Shown: positions 30,078-42,075 of the stretch, one piece after another
Position numbering within the stretch: position 1 is the first letter of the stretch
Layout: each line of letters starts with the position of its first letter
Assembly: GCF_008831285.2 (NCBI RefSeq)
Contig: NW_022205198.1
Location: forward strand, 1-63,273
DNA: 63,273 nt
Reading direction: 5' to 3'
From: Nymphaea colorata
Lineage: Eukaryota > Streptophyta > Magnoliopsida > Nymphaeales > Nymphaeaceae
Notes under the pieces: model-generated
Told to the model about the DNA's origin: nothing
Seen by the model: only the letters and a program-made list of their open reading frames with translations
Database searches by the model: none
Translations under genes and position numbers: made by a program

Positions 30078-33000
30078 ATGGCCGACGCTGCTAGCTCAAC
30101 TCAAAGAGATCATTCAAGGGAGCCAAGTCCACCAAGCATAACACCCAGAAAATTACCTCCACCCCACTCAATGGTGCTAACTATTTGAGTTGGGCGAAGG
30201 CTGCTCGCTTGGTTCCTATTGGAAGATCTAAGGCATGATATATTAACGGGAAAACCAAAGCTCCAGCCACTACTGTTCCCAACCATCCATAGCAAATCTG
30301 TTTACATATCAGGATACCGCACACAGAATATGGGAGGCTCTAAAAGAGCTTTACAGTGAGCAAAATAATCTTGCTCAAGTACACCAGATACAATGCGAGA
30401 TTGCCGATCTCACCCTCCTTGACCAAGATGTGCAGCAGTACATTGGGAGACTCAGGAGTCTATATGATGAGCTCCTTCAATATCAACCAGTGACCTCTGA
30501 TCCAGTCATTTACAGACAGCGTTTTGAAGAAGATCAAATCTTCAAGGTCCTCGTTGGATTGAGTGAGGACTATGAAGCCATAAGGACTCAAATCTTGAAT
30601 ACTATGCTGCTGCCAAAATTCAATGCTGTTTGTCAAATGATTCAGAGAGAGGTGTCAAGGTGAAGAGTTGTGAGCGTCCCTCCAAAAATGGACTCCATAG
30701 AAGACAGCCAAGAAAGAATGGCGGGCCTTTCACAATCGGGCACTAATCAAGGCACACAAAGGTACCACTCAAACACACAGAAAAATCACAGAAGACTTAA
30801 GTATACTCGCTGCTGGAAATTGGGTCACATACGCGATCGCTGTTGGGAACTTGTGGGGCGACCAAGGAAGGAAAAGGGATCTTCTTCAATCCCAGACAAA
30901 GACGTCAACCATGCAAACTTTGTCACCAAACATGACCTGGAAAAATTCTTCCAGAAATTCTCTAAAGCAAATCTATTATCTTCCCAACCAGTGGGCGATG
31001 TCTCAGAAGGTAAGTTCTGTGCCTTATTGAATGCCACTAAAAATAAATCCTGGATAGTTGCTTCTGGTGCTACTGATCACATGACTAATAATCCCACAAC
31101 ACTTGCCAATCTAAACAAGGATCTTCATCGTTCTGTTTTTTCTGCTGATGGGTCATCTACTTTTGTTGCTGGCATTAGTTCTGCTTTACTTGTTCCTAAG
31201 CTTGCTGTCAACCTTATGTCTATTAGCAAAATCACTCAAAATTATGATTGTCTGGCTGTTTTCTCCAAGAAGGATGTAACGTTTCAGGACCTGAGCACGA
31301 AGAAGGTGATTGGGAAGGGCCGACGCCATGGTGACCTCTACACTTTGGACACCGACTGTTTGAGTTTTTTCTCCAAATAAAAATTGATTCAAAGGATGGA
31401 CTATCAAATTTGACATGCTCGATTAGGATACATATACGATCAGAACCTCAGTCCCCTCACCATTGATGATAATAAAGCGTGTAATGCATGTGAATTCGCC
31501 AAATTTACACACCTCACCTTCCAGCCGATTCATGAAAGGTCTGAAAAATCTTTTGATCTCATTCACTCGGATGTTTGGGGACCTGCTCCAGAGGCTCTCA
31601 TGCTGGTTTTAAGTTCTATGTATCTTTCATTGATGATACGACTTGTGTAACTTGGATTTATTTTCTCAAAAATAAGAGTCAAGTGCCAAAAATTTTTGAA
31701 GAATTCTATGCCCTCATTCTCCCTCAATATTGTGCTAAGATTAAAATGCATCGCTTTGACAATGGTGGTGAATATGTGAATGATGCATTGAAAAACTTCA
31801 TGAGGAAGCATGGAATACAGCCCCAATATACCTGCGCCGGGATGCCTCAGCAAAACGGCATTGCAGAAAAAAAAAAACTAACTATTTCTGAATATTGCTT
31901 GGGCTCTTATGATGCACAAGAACGTACCTCAGATTTTTTGAAGCGAAGCCATTGGGACAGTATGTTTTGTCCAATCGAGTTCCAAACTCTAGCATAGAAG
32001 GAAAAATTCCTCTTGAACTCCTTCTCAATAAACCGCTGTCACTTAAACACCACAAGGTATTTGGGTGCAAATGTTTTGTACTTGTGCAAGAAAGATTTAG
32101 AAATAAATTCCAGCGACATGTGATTAAGTGTATATTCTTAGGATACTCTAGCAAGAAGAGAGGTTATCTCTGTTTTGACCCTCTGTCTAAACGTATGATT
32201 GTATCTCAGGATGTAAAATTCTATGAAAATCAACATTTCTCTGACTACTGCATACAGGGGGAGGCAAATAACAGAAACTCTGTAGAAAATAGTGCTGATG
32301 ATACTCCACGTCCACTGGCTGGCATCTTCGCAAGTCAAATGACTACATGCCAACCAGGGATTGCCCACTTTCCCAGTAACAACAGCAGCCTTGAAAACAC
32401 TATTTTGGAGGAAGACAAACCACCTACGAATGTCGAATCTCAACCAGGCGTAAGACGTTCCTCTAGAGTGACTCGGCCTCCATCCAAGCTAAGTGATTAC
32501 TATACTTACTTATCCATTGGAAATCTTCATGCACGAGACAACTATCTCTCTTTTGAAGTTCTCTCGCATAATTACAAATCATACATCTTTGTTATTTATG
32601 GTCATCAAGAGCCAAGAAACTTTAATGAAGCTAGTGCAGTCTTACGGTGGAGGGCAGCTATGGAAGAAGAAATCAAGGTGCTTGAAAAGAACTATACTTG
32701 GGTTCTTGTTCCTCTCCCAGACGAAAAGAAACTGGTAGGTTGTAAATGGATCTACAAAATAAAGTTCAAGAGAAATGTAGAAGTGGAGCGATATAAGGCT
32801 CGCCTCGTTGCAAAGGGCTTCACCGAGACAGAAGGAATAGATTACAATGAAACCTTTGCCCCGGTAGAAAAAATGAACACGGTGAGAACTCTTCTTGCAC
32901 TTGCATCTACAAAAAGGTGGAATCTTCTCTAACTTTATGTAAAAAATGCATTTCTCCATGGTGAATTGGAACAAGAGGTCTACATGGAAGTACCGCAAGG

Positions 33001-34137
33001 AGTTAACTGCCGATCTGGACATGTTTGCAAACTAAGGAAAACTCTTTATGGATTGAAGCAATCACCTCATGCTTGGTTTGCTCATCTAAAGACAGCACTC
33101 ATCAATTACGGATTTCAGTAAAGCTCTGCCGATTACACCATGTTCACATTCACCAGAAAATCCAAGGTAACCATCTTGCTTGTGTACGGGGATGATATCA
33201 TACTTACTGGAGACGACTTTGAGATCATGCAGGCTATAAAAAAACATTTAAATAGTGAGTTTGAAATCAAAGATCTTGGACTGTTGCAATACTTCTTTGG
33301 AATAGAAGTGGCTCACTCTAAAAAATGAGTATTTATATGTCAACGCAAATACACGATTGATCTCTTGAAAGATACTGGATATCTAGGCACCAAACCTACA
33401 AAGACACCCCTTGAGATGAACTGCAAGCTAAGGAAAGAAGATGGTGATATTTTCGAAAACAAAGAAAGTTTCCAAAAACTAGTTGGAAAACTTATATATT
33501 TGACAGTCATGCAGCCTAATATTATGTATGCTGTCAGTGTCATTAGCCAATTCATGCACCAACCAAGATCCCATCATGTTGAGGCAGCTCACCTGATTTT
33601 GAGGTACTTAAAGGGGACATTGGGAAAGGGAATCCTAATGAGACGCGACCAATCTCCTCACATTACTGGCTATTGTGATGCGGATTGGGCTGGGGACCCA
33701 AATGACAAATGGTCAGCATCAGGTCACTGCACGTTTCTTGGAAGAAATTTGATCACTTGACGAAGTAAAAAGCAAGCCGTAGTAGCCCGGTCCAGCGCAG
33801 AGGCAGAATACCAACCCATGGCCATATGAACGTGTGAATTAATTTGGCTTAAGTGCCTCCTTAAGGATATGAGGTCGAAACTCACTCCCCAATGGAACTT
33901 AAGTGCGACAACATGGCTGCTATTCATATTGGCACGAATCCCATATTTCATGAACGAACAAAACATATCGAAGTCGACTGTCATTTCGTTCGAGAAAAAA
34001 TTCAAGATGGTATCATTGCAACTTCTCATGTTAGAAGCGAAAACCAGCTCACCGACATCTTGACAAAAAGTCTTGGGAAAGAAAGGCACAGGATGATTAT
34101 GGACAAGTTGGGGCAGACTAATGTCTGCCTACCAACT
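30078..34137 (+). pseudogene. Ty1/copia retrotransposon, gag-pol relic, copy 1
   Basis: The gag begins at ATG 30078 and soon breaks. NGANYLSWAKAARL and YIGRLRSLYDELLQYQP (30430-30663) are the gag_2-type domain. The zinc knuckle near 30810 is CWKLGHIRDRC with its first Cys lost. The protease motif is ASGATDH (usual DSGAT; Asp lost). The pre-integrase and integrase parts (HARLGY, LIHSDVWGP, GMPQQNGIAE) span frameshifts at about 31590, 31890 and 31950. RT runs from about 32640 with GCKWIYKIKF, a stop where LDVKNAF should start, and a YGDD box (usual YVDD) at 33187. RNase H has GYCDADWAGD and SSAEAEY. The last frame ends at 34138-34140. Many stops; no autonomous activity is possible. Confidence 0.9.
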
Positions 34138-34147
34138 TGAGGGGGAG
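34137..34147 (+). promoter_or_regulatory. polypurine tract of copia copy 1
   Basis: TTGAGGGGGAG lies directly before the LTR start (TGTTAGCACA at 34150). This is the usual plus-strand priming site for reverse transcription of LTR elements. Confidence 0.85.
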
Positions 34148-34149
34148 TT

Positions 34150-34553
34150 TGTTAGCACATTTGGAAGGGATCTCTGTCGCCATCTCCTCCTTGGAAAGAA
34201 ATCCTCAGCAGCTAACGTTCATCTCCTTCTTGGTAAGACATCCTCACCAGCTAACGGTTGATCATATCTTTGGAAAGAGGAGCAACAGAACGAGAATCTC
34301 ATCAGTATCATCATACCAATCTCGTCATACCTCTTTAACCTGTTGCCTTTTTTCTCTGTAACTCCCTGATTTCCAGGGATCTTAAACGGTTGGGATATGT
34401 AAGGCAAGAAGGGGCTGTAACTCTTTATAAGGAGATCATTCATACGGCATCGGTAAGAAAAAATAAGAGATACAAAAAACAGAGCTTTCTCAGTTTTCGT
34501 GGATGTAGGCTATTAACGCTGAACCATGTTACATTTGAGCTGTCCCGTTTTTC
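34150..34553 (+). mobile_element. copia 3' LTR, copy 1
   Basis: It starts TGTTAGCACATTTGGAAGG. It contains CTTTATAAGGAG (TATA-like) and TTTTCGTGGATGTAGGCTAT, TAACGCTGAACCATGTTA, typical of the 3' end of plant copia LTRs. The CA end is not seen: after CTGTCCCGTTTTTCCTCC the sequence enters the antisense ARM-repeat relic, so the 3' border is approximate. The related LTR is at 59680. Confidence 0.7.
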
Positions 34554-34554
34554 C

Positions 34555-35430
34555 TCCTGCCTTCCTTCCATGAAATTTAAGACATTCTCCTTCATGCCTC
34601 AATTGCCTCCTTTCTGCCAATGTATCCAATCTCCATAATACAATCTAAACAGCCAATTTCAAGCCCTCGTCTTCCGAATCCAAGGCCTTTATGATCTTGG
34701 GGAGCCCCCTGCTTTGGTGGATCTCATCGACAAAGAGGCTTTTGATGGCGATGATCAAGCTATGGAGGACTCTGAGGCCGTCGGCGGAGCCCAATTCCAC
34801 CAGGGCAGTCGCCGTCGGCTCATCACCACATGACCCACGAACACGTCCTTGTTGAACCTAACTAGAGCCGCCATGGTGAAGGCGCAGTTCTCCCTGACCC
34901 GCCTGGACGCCTTCCTGTCGCACATGACCGAGTCGAGCACGAAGAAAGCCCAGGACCTCAGCACTGCATTCTGGAGACCCGGGTCTCAAAGACCGACAGC
35001 AGCCCAACGACCTTCACCTCCTCCTCATCCTCACTGAGCAGCGACTTCACCATCTTCTCGATGCTCTTCCAGTCGATCCACGCCTGAATCTCTGACTCAT
35101 TCAGGTCGGCGACACACACGATATCACTACCGAAGATGTGGACCCTGATGAAGGAACTGATGATGGTGAGGTAGGAGCAGGGGAGCTGGTTGTCCACCTA
35201 GGAGCTGAGGCTGCAAAGGTGGTGGGTGAGGTCAGCAAGCTTGGGGTCCTTGAACTTGGAGGCGAGGTCCTTGGTCTGGAGGTGGAGGAGGGCCTTGATG
35301 GCGCTGCCCTACTCCTCCTTCTGCTTCTGCCGACAGTGGAAGACTCCTGTATCCACCAGGATGCCTCCTTCAGCGCATGCAGGACAGCGAGCACCTGCAT
35401 CTCGTGCTCCTCCTCCCCACTGCCTTCCAT
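34555..35430 (-). pseudogene. ARM-repeat-like protein, frameshifted
   Basis: From ATG 35430: EGSGEEEHEMQVLAVLHALK ... then a frame change and a TAG. LHLQTKDLASKFKDPKLADL, TAG, VDNQLPCSYLTIISSFIRVH, WIDWKSIEKMVKSLLSEDEE and [13 protein letters not shown] follow. After another change come [32 protein letters not shown], then LFVDEIHQS and [16 protein letters not shown]. The helix-rich, Leu/Ala-spaced texture resembles plant ARM/HEAT-repeat proteins; the exact subfamily is not clear. The C-terminal end is cut by the copia LTR. Codons are much more GC-rich than the surroundings. The last part is repeated at 60085-60295. Confidence 0.55.
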
Positions 35431-35479
35431 GGTGCTGCTGTTGCAGACAGTGACTGTGGCCCCCCTGATGCCTCCCCAT

Positions 35480-36980
35480 GCTTGATCATCACTTCCCTCT
35501 CCCTTCCTCTCTCTCCATCTTCTCTGGCTTCTTGCCTTGTGTCGGTCCCAAGTCCCAACAACTAGTCCTTTCTGAGACAGAGAAAAAAGAAAGGGAGGAC
35601 GGGACCGAATGGTCCAAGATTGAGAAGAGTGAGGTTGGTATTTCCTTCATCTACATCCCCCATGCCTCCGCTGACTCCTCCTCCATGGGCTTTTGATTAT
35701 CAGAACAGCCTTTTCATTATCTGATCATCACCTAGAGAGAGCAAATATTACAAAAGTTTGCTCCTATTCTTAGAGAGAGAGAGAAATATTATTACAAAAC
35801 TTTGGTCATATAGAGGGAGAAAGAGTTAGAAAGAGAAAGGGGGCCTATGAAATCACCACATTAGTCGCTTCAAGAACCACAACTCTCAACCACATTAGTA
35901 GTTTGAGAGAGAATTTGTAGTTTGATTTATCTTTCCCGAAGCATCCAAGTGCATGAATATCATATGCTCAAGGAATTTATAGTGGAAACTTTTGGTTATT
36001 GATATATAGCAGAGAAGTTAAAGATGTTAACTCGGACCTTTTTTGGTTTTGCAACCACGGTAGCTCATTTGATGATAAAATCCACTTTTTTTTCTAAAGT
36101 CGTTTGAACTAAAGGGATGATTAACAGCAGACCAGGAAGGGCAAGCAACCCGCCCCGCCCTTTGTATATAAAGCACTTATGAACAGTTTACTTCTTAGAT
36201 GAATCTGATATGGCCATTTTATAAGTGACAAGGCTTTCATTCAGCATCATTCATCAAATATCATGTCTTGGACGTGTCAATGGATTGAAACTCACAAGAT
36301 CTCGAGAGGTAGATCGGCCTATTGCCTTCTTTATTGCTTATATGAGATGTATCATTTCTACCAATCTGCAAATTTGTTCATTTGGAAGTTCTACACTGTC
36401 ATGCCTCATTTCTTTCAGCACCTACTATTTAAATAAGATGAAGAAGTTATTTAATTGGAATGGATACAACCTTGTCCATATCATTAGATAAAAGTAATGC
36501 CATTGTGTTTGTCATTCAAAGAGCAGTGGTGGAGTCAAAAAAATTACCTGGAGGGACCCTTTATTAAAAACATTTATATCTTTAGGGGGTATAAAAGAAA
36601 AAAAAAATATTAAATTTGCTAATGTAAAAAATAAAGAAATTTTAAAGAGCTGGTCTGAGGAGCTTAGCCCACATGTGACTAAGCCACTGCCAAAGAGGGT
36701 CAAAACGACAACATAGTGGCCAGGGAAGAGACACATTCAGTCATGTACTTCGTCTTCGAAACTTCTCTTGCTACATTGTCATACTAGCATGTAAGATTCA
36801 ATCATGTATTCAGTTTTCAAAACTTGCCTTGGTAGTTTTCTCATACTAGTGTCTAAGGGAAGAGAAATATTCAATTATGTACTTCATTTTTTAAACCTCT
36901 CTTGATACTTTCTCATACTAATATGCAGCCAGAATGCATAGTTTTATAGGAATAATCCGACTGCCAACCAATTTGATGGA
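35480..36980. other. intergenic stretch, nothing recognised
   Basis: Upstream of the ARM-like relic: purine-rich repeats (AGAGAGAGA at about 35735 and 35775) and AT-rich DNA. Short phrases such as TCATACTAGCATG / TCATACTAGTGTC / TCATACTAATATG recur at about 36780-36925, an old three-fold local repeat of about 70 bp. No gene. Confidence 0.45.
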
Positions 36981-36984
36981 AAAA

Positions 36985-37390
36985 CCATACGGCAAGGCAA
37001 TGCTACGACATACCCAAGCTTTTGCTACATGGCCGGAGTCGAGCTTGCTTCAAGATGATATATGGTATCTAGATTCTAGGGCAACACATCACATGGCAGC
37101 AGATATTGGCAATGCTATCACCAACAAAAATGAATGTAAAGTTGATCTCACACTGTTTGCTAAGCTCACATTGTTTTCCCTTCATATTCAAAAATTTGAT
37201 CTCAAAGATGCTTTACATGTTAATGTGCACTAAGAAAAATATGTTGTTTATGTTACCAAACTTACACATGATAATCACCATTTCTTTGACTTTTGTCCTC
37301 ACAAATTTACGGTTAAGGATCATTAGAAATGAAAAGTTTTAGTCCAAGGCACCAACGAGAAAAATTTATACAAGCAAAGTGCTTGGATGT
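36985..37390 (+). pseudogene. copia gag-protease scrap
   Basis: FATWPESSLLQDDIWYLDSR and ATHHMAADIGN match the copia protease start (WYLDSGATHH), with Gly to Arg in the active-site triad neighbourhood. FDLKDALHV follows, then in another frame VYVTKLTHDNHHFFDFCPH (usual pre-integrase approach). Several stops. No LTR or RT is adjacent. Confidence 0.7.
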
Positions 37391-37399
37391 TTGTGCATA

Positions 37400-38580
37400 A
37401 ACAGTCCAAACAAGAAAGCCTTTATGAAAATTTTGGCTGCACTTGTGACCTTCATTTTTTTCTATTTGAGAATTATTAGATTTAAAGTCAAACCATGTGG
37501 TTTTACATTGAATGTGAACTTTATAAAAGATATATATGTTATGGCTCCTTACTCTTGCAATACATACAGTTCTCAACATACTGTTTTATATGAAGAAAAC
37601 CGTTTGCAGTTTTTAAATGCTATTAATTAATTAAAAAACTAATTGTAATTGAAACTAAACCAAATAATCCAAGCCCCATTTCCAATGCAATTCAAGAGAC
37701 ATTCAAAATATATCTTCCCCAAAATGAAACTTTGTGTATCTTCATCAACCCATAGCTTGGTCAAGACATAGTTCCTCAAGAATCACATATTTGTACATGA
37801 AGCCCCATGTCCCACCAACCAACCAAGAGAAGAAGAAAGGAAAGGATAGAAACTTATAAATTGGTATGTCATCTTCGTGGGACCTAACATCATCTCATGG
37901 AAATCTAGAAACCAACACACAGTCACCAAATCTTATAGGTAGCATAGATGGTCAGACTGGCAGTATAGCAAAGGGCCGATTGTCAACTCGATTCTCATGA
38001 GTGCTATTCACCTGAACTACAAATGGTCGGTGTGTGATGCTTAGTTGATGGGTGTCTTGCTTTGCACTTAAGTCACAAAGAAGCCCCAAACTGTGGGGCA
38101 GGAGAAAAGAGGGAGGGGCTTCCAGCTACACCCCAACAAAACAAAAGCAAAACACCAAATCTTAAACATTTAAAACTAGCAAATTAATAACAAATTATCA
38201 TTTTTTTCAAATTGTTGTGTCCTCCCTACCCACGTACCCAAACCTATGCCTGAATCCATACCACCACTAACGCGACTTGGGCTCAGGGAAATGTTCGAAA
38301 CACATTTGAAAGGGATGTCAACAGTTGTAATATGATAAAGCAAGAACACTCGGATGTAGATCCAAATGAGGAAGGAGATTCTGTCAAGGATTCGATCGAA
38401 TACTGGAGCCAATAAAATTGCCATTAAAATCTGTTGTATTGAAATGAACAGTCAACTATTTGGAATTGACATGCCATAGCATAGGTAGTTGGATTGAGGG
38501 GTGCGCTGATGGTACGTCCTTAGTTCCATTTTTATGGGTGCTACTTCTCTAGACTTTGGAAAGAAAGGAACTGAAATGTG
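37400..38580. other. intergenic stretch, nothing recognised
   Basis: I see no coding similarity in about 1.2 kb. The open frame at 37379-37630 is F/L/K-rich without motifs. Confidence 0.4.
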
Positions 38581-38745
38581 CATAGAAGAAGGTTGAATGA
38601 TCTCATCATTTCCTATATTTGAAACATAGATCATCTGCCAATACCTGTGGCCACTTTGGTTAGAATCAAGTAGTATTATCATGCGCATATCATGGTGCGT
38701 CTTTGACTCCCATTTCCAGTGGTGGAGATAGGCATTTCTGGTTAA

Positions 38746-39197
38746 GTAAGGATGTCAATATATTCGATTTGAATCAGATATCCAACCAAACCATTCTGAA
38801 AAACCAGTTATAGAAAAAAAATATAATGGTCAATTAAAAAATCAGATTAGGTTTGGATTTAAGAAATGACATTCTATTGGATTCAGATTCAGATATATGT
38901 AAATATTTGATCAGATTAAAATTCAGATCGGATTTAGTTTTAAACGAATATCATACATCTAACACTCTTATATATTGAAAGTCAGCTAAATTTGGTTCAA
39001 AATTCAGATTTGGAAGTGAATGCAAAGTTGGATGCAGATCATATTCAGATTGCAAAATTGGATTTCAGACTTAGATATGACTTTTATTCATTCATGTTCC
39101 AATCAGAATTCAATTATGAACACGTGAATATTTGAAAAAGCAGCTACATATGGTTAAGAGTATATTTTATTCAAATCTGATACGTTGACATCCCTAT
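38746..39197. mobile_element. hAT-like element, about 450 bp
   Basis: Left end TAAGGATGTCAATATATTCG, right end TGATACGTTGACATCCCTA; inverted repeats of about 11 bp. Flanks TGGTTAAG / TGGCTGAT give a 5/8 match, so the target duplication is uncertain. The body is full of GATTTGAATCAGATATCC variants. A second copy is at about 60620-61070. Confidence 0.6.
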
Positions 39198-39504
39198 GGC
39201 TGATGGCATATGACAAGCAAACCTGGGTGGCAGCTCCTATGGCTAGATCCACAATCCAAGTCCACTCCTCATTGAAAAGATGTTGACCCTGCCGGCAACT
39301 GCTCATACAAGCCCACATCTGGCTTATTTGCTGCTCTTTTTGGACATTGATATGCATAAGAAAGAGCGTACCAGCACCGCTTTGCGATGCTAGCTTGCCT
39401 GTTGCATTCCTTCCAATAGCAAATCTCATGCTAATTCATTTCTCAGGGGCTGCATGTTTGTCTTCTGATCTTTGAGTTGAGTTGGACAATTTATGTGGAT
39501 ATAG

Positions 39505-39911
39505 TAGGGATGTCAGCAGATCACATTCGAATCAGATATACTTTCAACTGTATCCACTTTTTTGGATACTCACATTTGAAAAACAAAGAAATTTATATCT
39601 GAATCCAAATTCAAAATCTGATTTCACAGTTGACTTTTATAGTCATATCTGATTCTAAATCTGAATTTTGAACCAAATTTAGCCATTTTTTTAGAATTTA
39701 AGAGCATTAGATATAGGACATTTCTTTAAAAATAAATCCGATGAATCCGAATATTATAAGATATTATGTATTTCTAAATCCAATCATATGTCATTTCTTA
39801 AATACAAATATGATCTGCCCTATTAACCAGATATTTTTTTTTTCATATCCGATTTTTTTTTATAGAGTTTTGTCAGATATCTGATCCAAATCGGATATAC
39901 TGACATCTCTA
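39505..39911. mobile_element. hAT-like element, 407 bp, with 7-bp flanking repeat
   Basis: Left end TAGGGATGTCAGCAGATC, right end ATATACTGACATCTCTA. It is flanked by GATATAG at 39498-39504 and 39912-39918. In copy 2 of the segmental duplication only about 47 bp of it survive (61377-61424). Confidence 0.75.
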
Positions 39912-40059
39912 GATATAGGGTACTTAGCAGCTCAGGCTTCCAGTGGAAGATGGTGGGAGATAGGCTCTGGACTTGTATTAACAAAGAATGATATTTACAA
40001 CAGCCAAAAATGGGGATGCATAGCATGTAGACCATTGTGAAAACTTAGCTACTGCCTCC

Positions 40060-40236
40060 CAGTGGCAGAGCTACATTATTGCTAGTGTGGGAACTTGCCC
40101 ACACCAACCCAAAAAAATAAACTATTTACATACAAAAACTTCATTAATTTTAATTTTTTACATATCAGTGCCCCTTAAGATTTGAATCTTACACTTGACG
40201 TGCCCCTCAACCAGAAATTTCTGGCTCTACCACTGG
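40060..40236. mobile_element. MITE with CAGTGGCAGAGC ends
   Basis: CAGTGGCAGAGC at the left and GCTCTACCACTG at the right are inverted repeats, 11 of 12 matching. AT-rich core, no ORF. Related to the CAGGGGCGG family by layout. Target duplication unclear (CTGCCTCC / CTGCAACC). Copy 2 is at about 61572-61755. Confidence 0.6.
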
Positions 40237-40479
40237 CTGCAACCATAAAGACATGTAATGAGATTTTAGGAAATGAAGAGTGGACATGTACCCCTTGGCT
40301 CATATGGGGCTTCCCATAGTTTTAACTTGCTAAATTCATCAAATAAAATAAGAAAAATGGTAAAAAAATTTCGTGTTTCCCCTGTTTGGGAGAGCAGAAT
40401 GAGTATTAGAAGTCATTTTTTACAAAAAAGTCCCCATAAAGTCCAATCTACTTTTGGTGCCTTGGAAAAGGTGCCCACA

Positions 40480-40650
40480 TTATGCATCAATTCTCATATC
40501 AGTGCCTCCCTTTTGCAGTACAGGGAGTTGACACAATGGGGATTCGAAACAGAAACTATCGGTCTACCCGCCCCCACCCTCCGAATACACCAACCCCCTT
40601 GGGGATGTAGTTCCCCTTTGTTGAGCCTATGCACTCTTGCGGAAGCAAGG
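40480..40650 (-). mobile_element. tRNA-derived SINE-like fragment
   Basis: The minus strand reads GGCTCAACAAAGGGGAACTA (A-box-like), GGGGGTTGGTGTATTCGG and GTTTCTGTTTCGAATCCCCA (B box), then CTCCCTGTACTGCAAAAGGG. The layout is that of a plant tRNA-related SINE head. The equivalent in copy 2 is at 62000-62150. Confidence 0.5.
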
Positions 40651-41689
40651 CTAAATGTCTTGCATTGTGATACTAAGAGTTGCGCATGTAATACCTTTTG
40701 GTCAGACACCAATACTTGAATTGGAGCTTGTGAACCCTATAAACTAAAGCTCATTTCTCATGGATATGGAAAAGCTGCCGTTTGGGCATGAGAAGAGGTT
40801 TGTTACTTAATCTAGCGGTGTTTGGGTAATGGTAAGAAGGTGAAAATTTGGTATAAGTATTGGGGATAGGGGATTGTAGAATATGGAAGGGAAGAAAGGC
40901 AGAGCAAGAACTGATGATAAAGACGAGGCTGCTGCTGAGAATTATAGTTGACTTGTAGACTTAGGCACTCCCCTCATAAAAATCAAGTTGAGTGAGTGGG
41001 TCCATTTAATTAGCTCCACCACCACATGATTTTCTTGCCAGTGGTGGAGGATAGATCCAACCGTTGTTTTGGGTAATCAGCATTTTTTTATCATTTTATG
41101 GCGAGTTTAGAACAAAATATCAAAGACTTCTAGCAGCAAACATCTTGATTTACCTTAATTTTGATCAATTTCTTATTTGGTTAAATTGTCAACTCGATTT
41201 AGGACCCATGTAGAACTAATTTCAGAAGTTTAGACTCAAGCACAGCCCAAATCTAGACATATTTTGTAATTCAAATCCACATTCAGACAGGGATTCAGTC
41301 CAAAAAATTATACACAGATTGAAAACAAGACCCTAGACCCATATCAGATCCCTAGACCCATATTTGGATCCAAATGCCACCTCTAGATTGCAAAAGAGCC
41401 CTCTCTCCATATCTATATACACCTAGTCTAGATTAAAGAGCCTTGGGCTCATATTTGATCCAATCCAAGGTCTAAGGAAAAAATGGATCCATAGATCCAT
41501 ATTTGGACCCAAATTTAAGATCCAAATACAAAATTGAGCCTTAGATCTGAATCCAAATTTAAGCTTTAGATCGAAAATTGTGCCAAATTCAGATCGAAAA
41601 CTAAGCATTAGATCCAAAAATATAGCCTATATCCAATAACCCGATCCAAGATCCAAAAATAGAGTCAAAATCCAGATTACAATCCAAAA

Positions 41690-41707
41690 TGAATATATAT
41701 ATATATA

Positions 41708-41755
<48 letters not shown>
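41690..41755. repeat. (TA)n microsatellite
   Basis: TA runs at 41692-41754 broken by one TC. Confidence 0.95.
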
Positions 41756-41756
<1 letters not shown>

Positions 41757-41785
41757 AAATTCATCAATGCACAAACCATAACCTA

Positions 41786-42075
41786 GATCCAACCCAAATT
41801 TTTGATCCAAATATAAAAAACCAAGCCCGAGAACCAGCCTCTAGAATCATATTTCAAGTTGGATCCCCAAGCACGCACACAAACTCCCCTCACCTTCAGT
41901 TTCAATTTGGCTTTATAAAATCTAAAACTGGATCCAACCGAAATTTTTGATCCAAATGTAAAAAACCAAGCCAGAGAACTAACCTCTAGAATCATATTTC
42001 AAGTTGGATCCCCAAGCACGCACACAAACTCCCCTCACCTTCAGTCTCAATTTCGCTTTATAAAATCTAAAACTG
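41786..42075. repeat. 145-bp tandem duplication
   Basis: GATCCAACC.AAATTTTTGATC starts at 41786 and 41931. CTAGAATCATATTTCAAGTTG and CCCCAAGCACGCACACAAAC are shared at equal spacing. The two units differ by only a few bases, so it is recent. Confidence 0.9.

Larger units (their letters stand above)
38595..41560. repeat. segmental duplication block, copy 1 distal part
   Basis: It is colinear with 60300-63273, from TCTCATCATTTCCTA to the ATAGATCCATAT run, with high identity (scattered substitutions and small indels). It contains two hAT-like elements, a MITE and a SINE in the same order. The proximal part of the duplication is 32340-34757 versus 57885-60295. The 3.8 kb between (34757-38595) is absent from copy 2. 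Confidence 0.85.

Noticed and set aside
30078-34553. A complete, possibly active copia retrotransposon
   Set aside because: No 5' LTR or primer-binding site is visible, the protease Asp is lost, and many frameshifts and stops break gag and pol.
35138-35485. Plus-strand open frames of 75-115 codons over the ARM-like gene
   Set aside because: They are antisense shadows of the GC-rich minus-strand relic, whose ARM-like reading is better supported.
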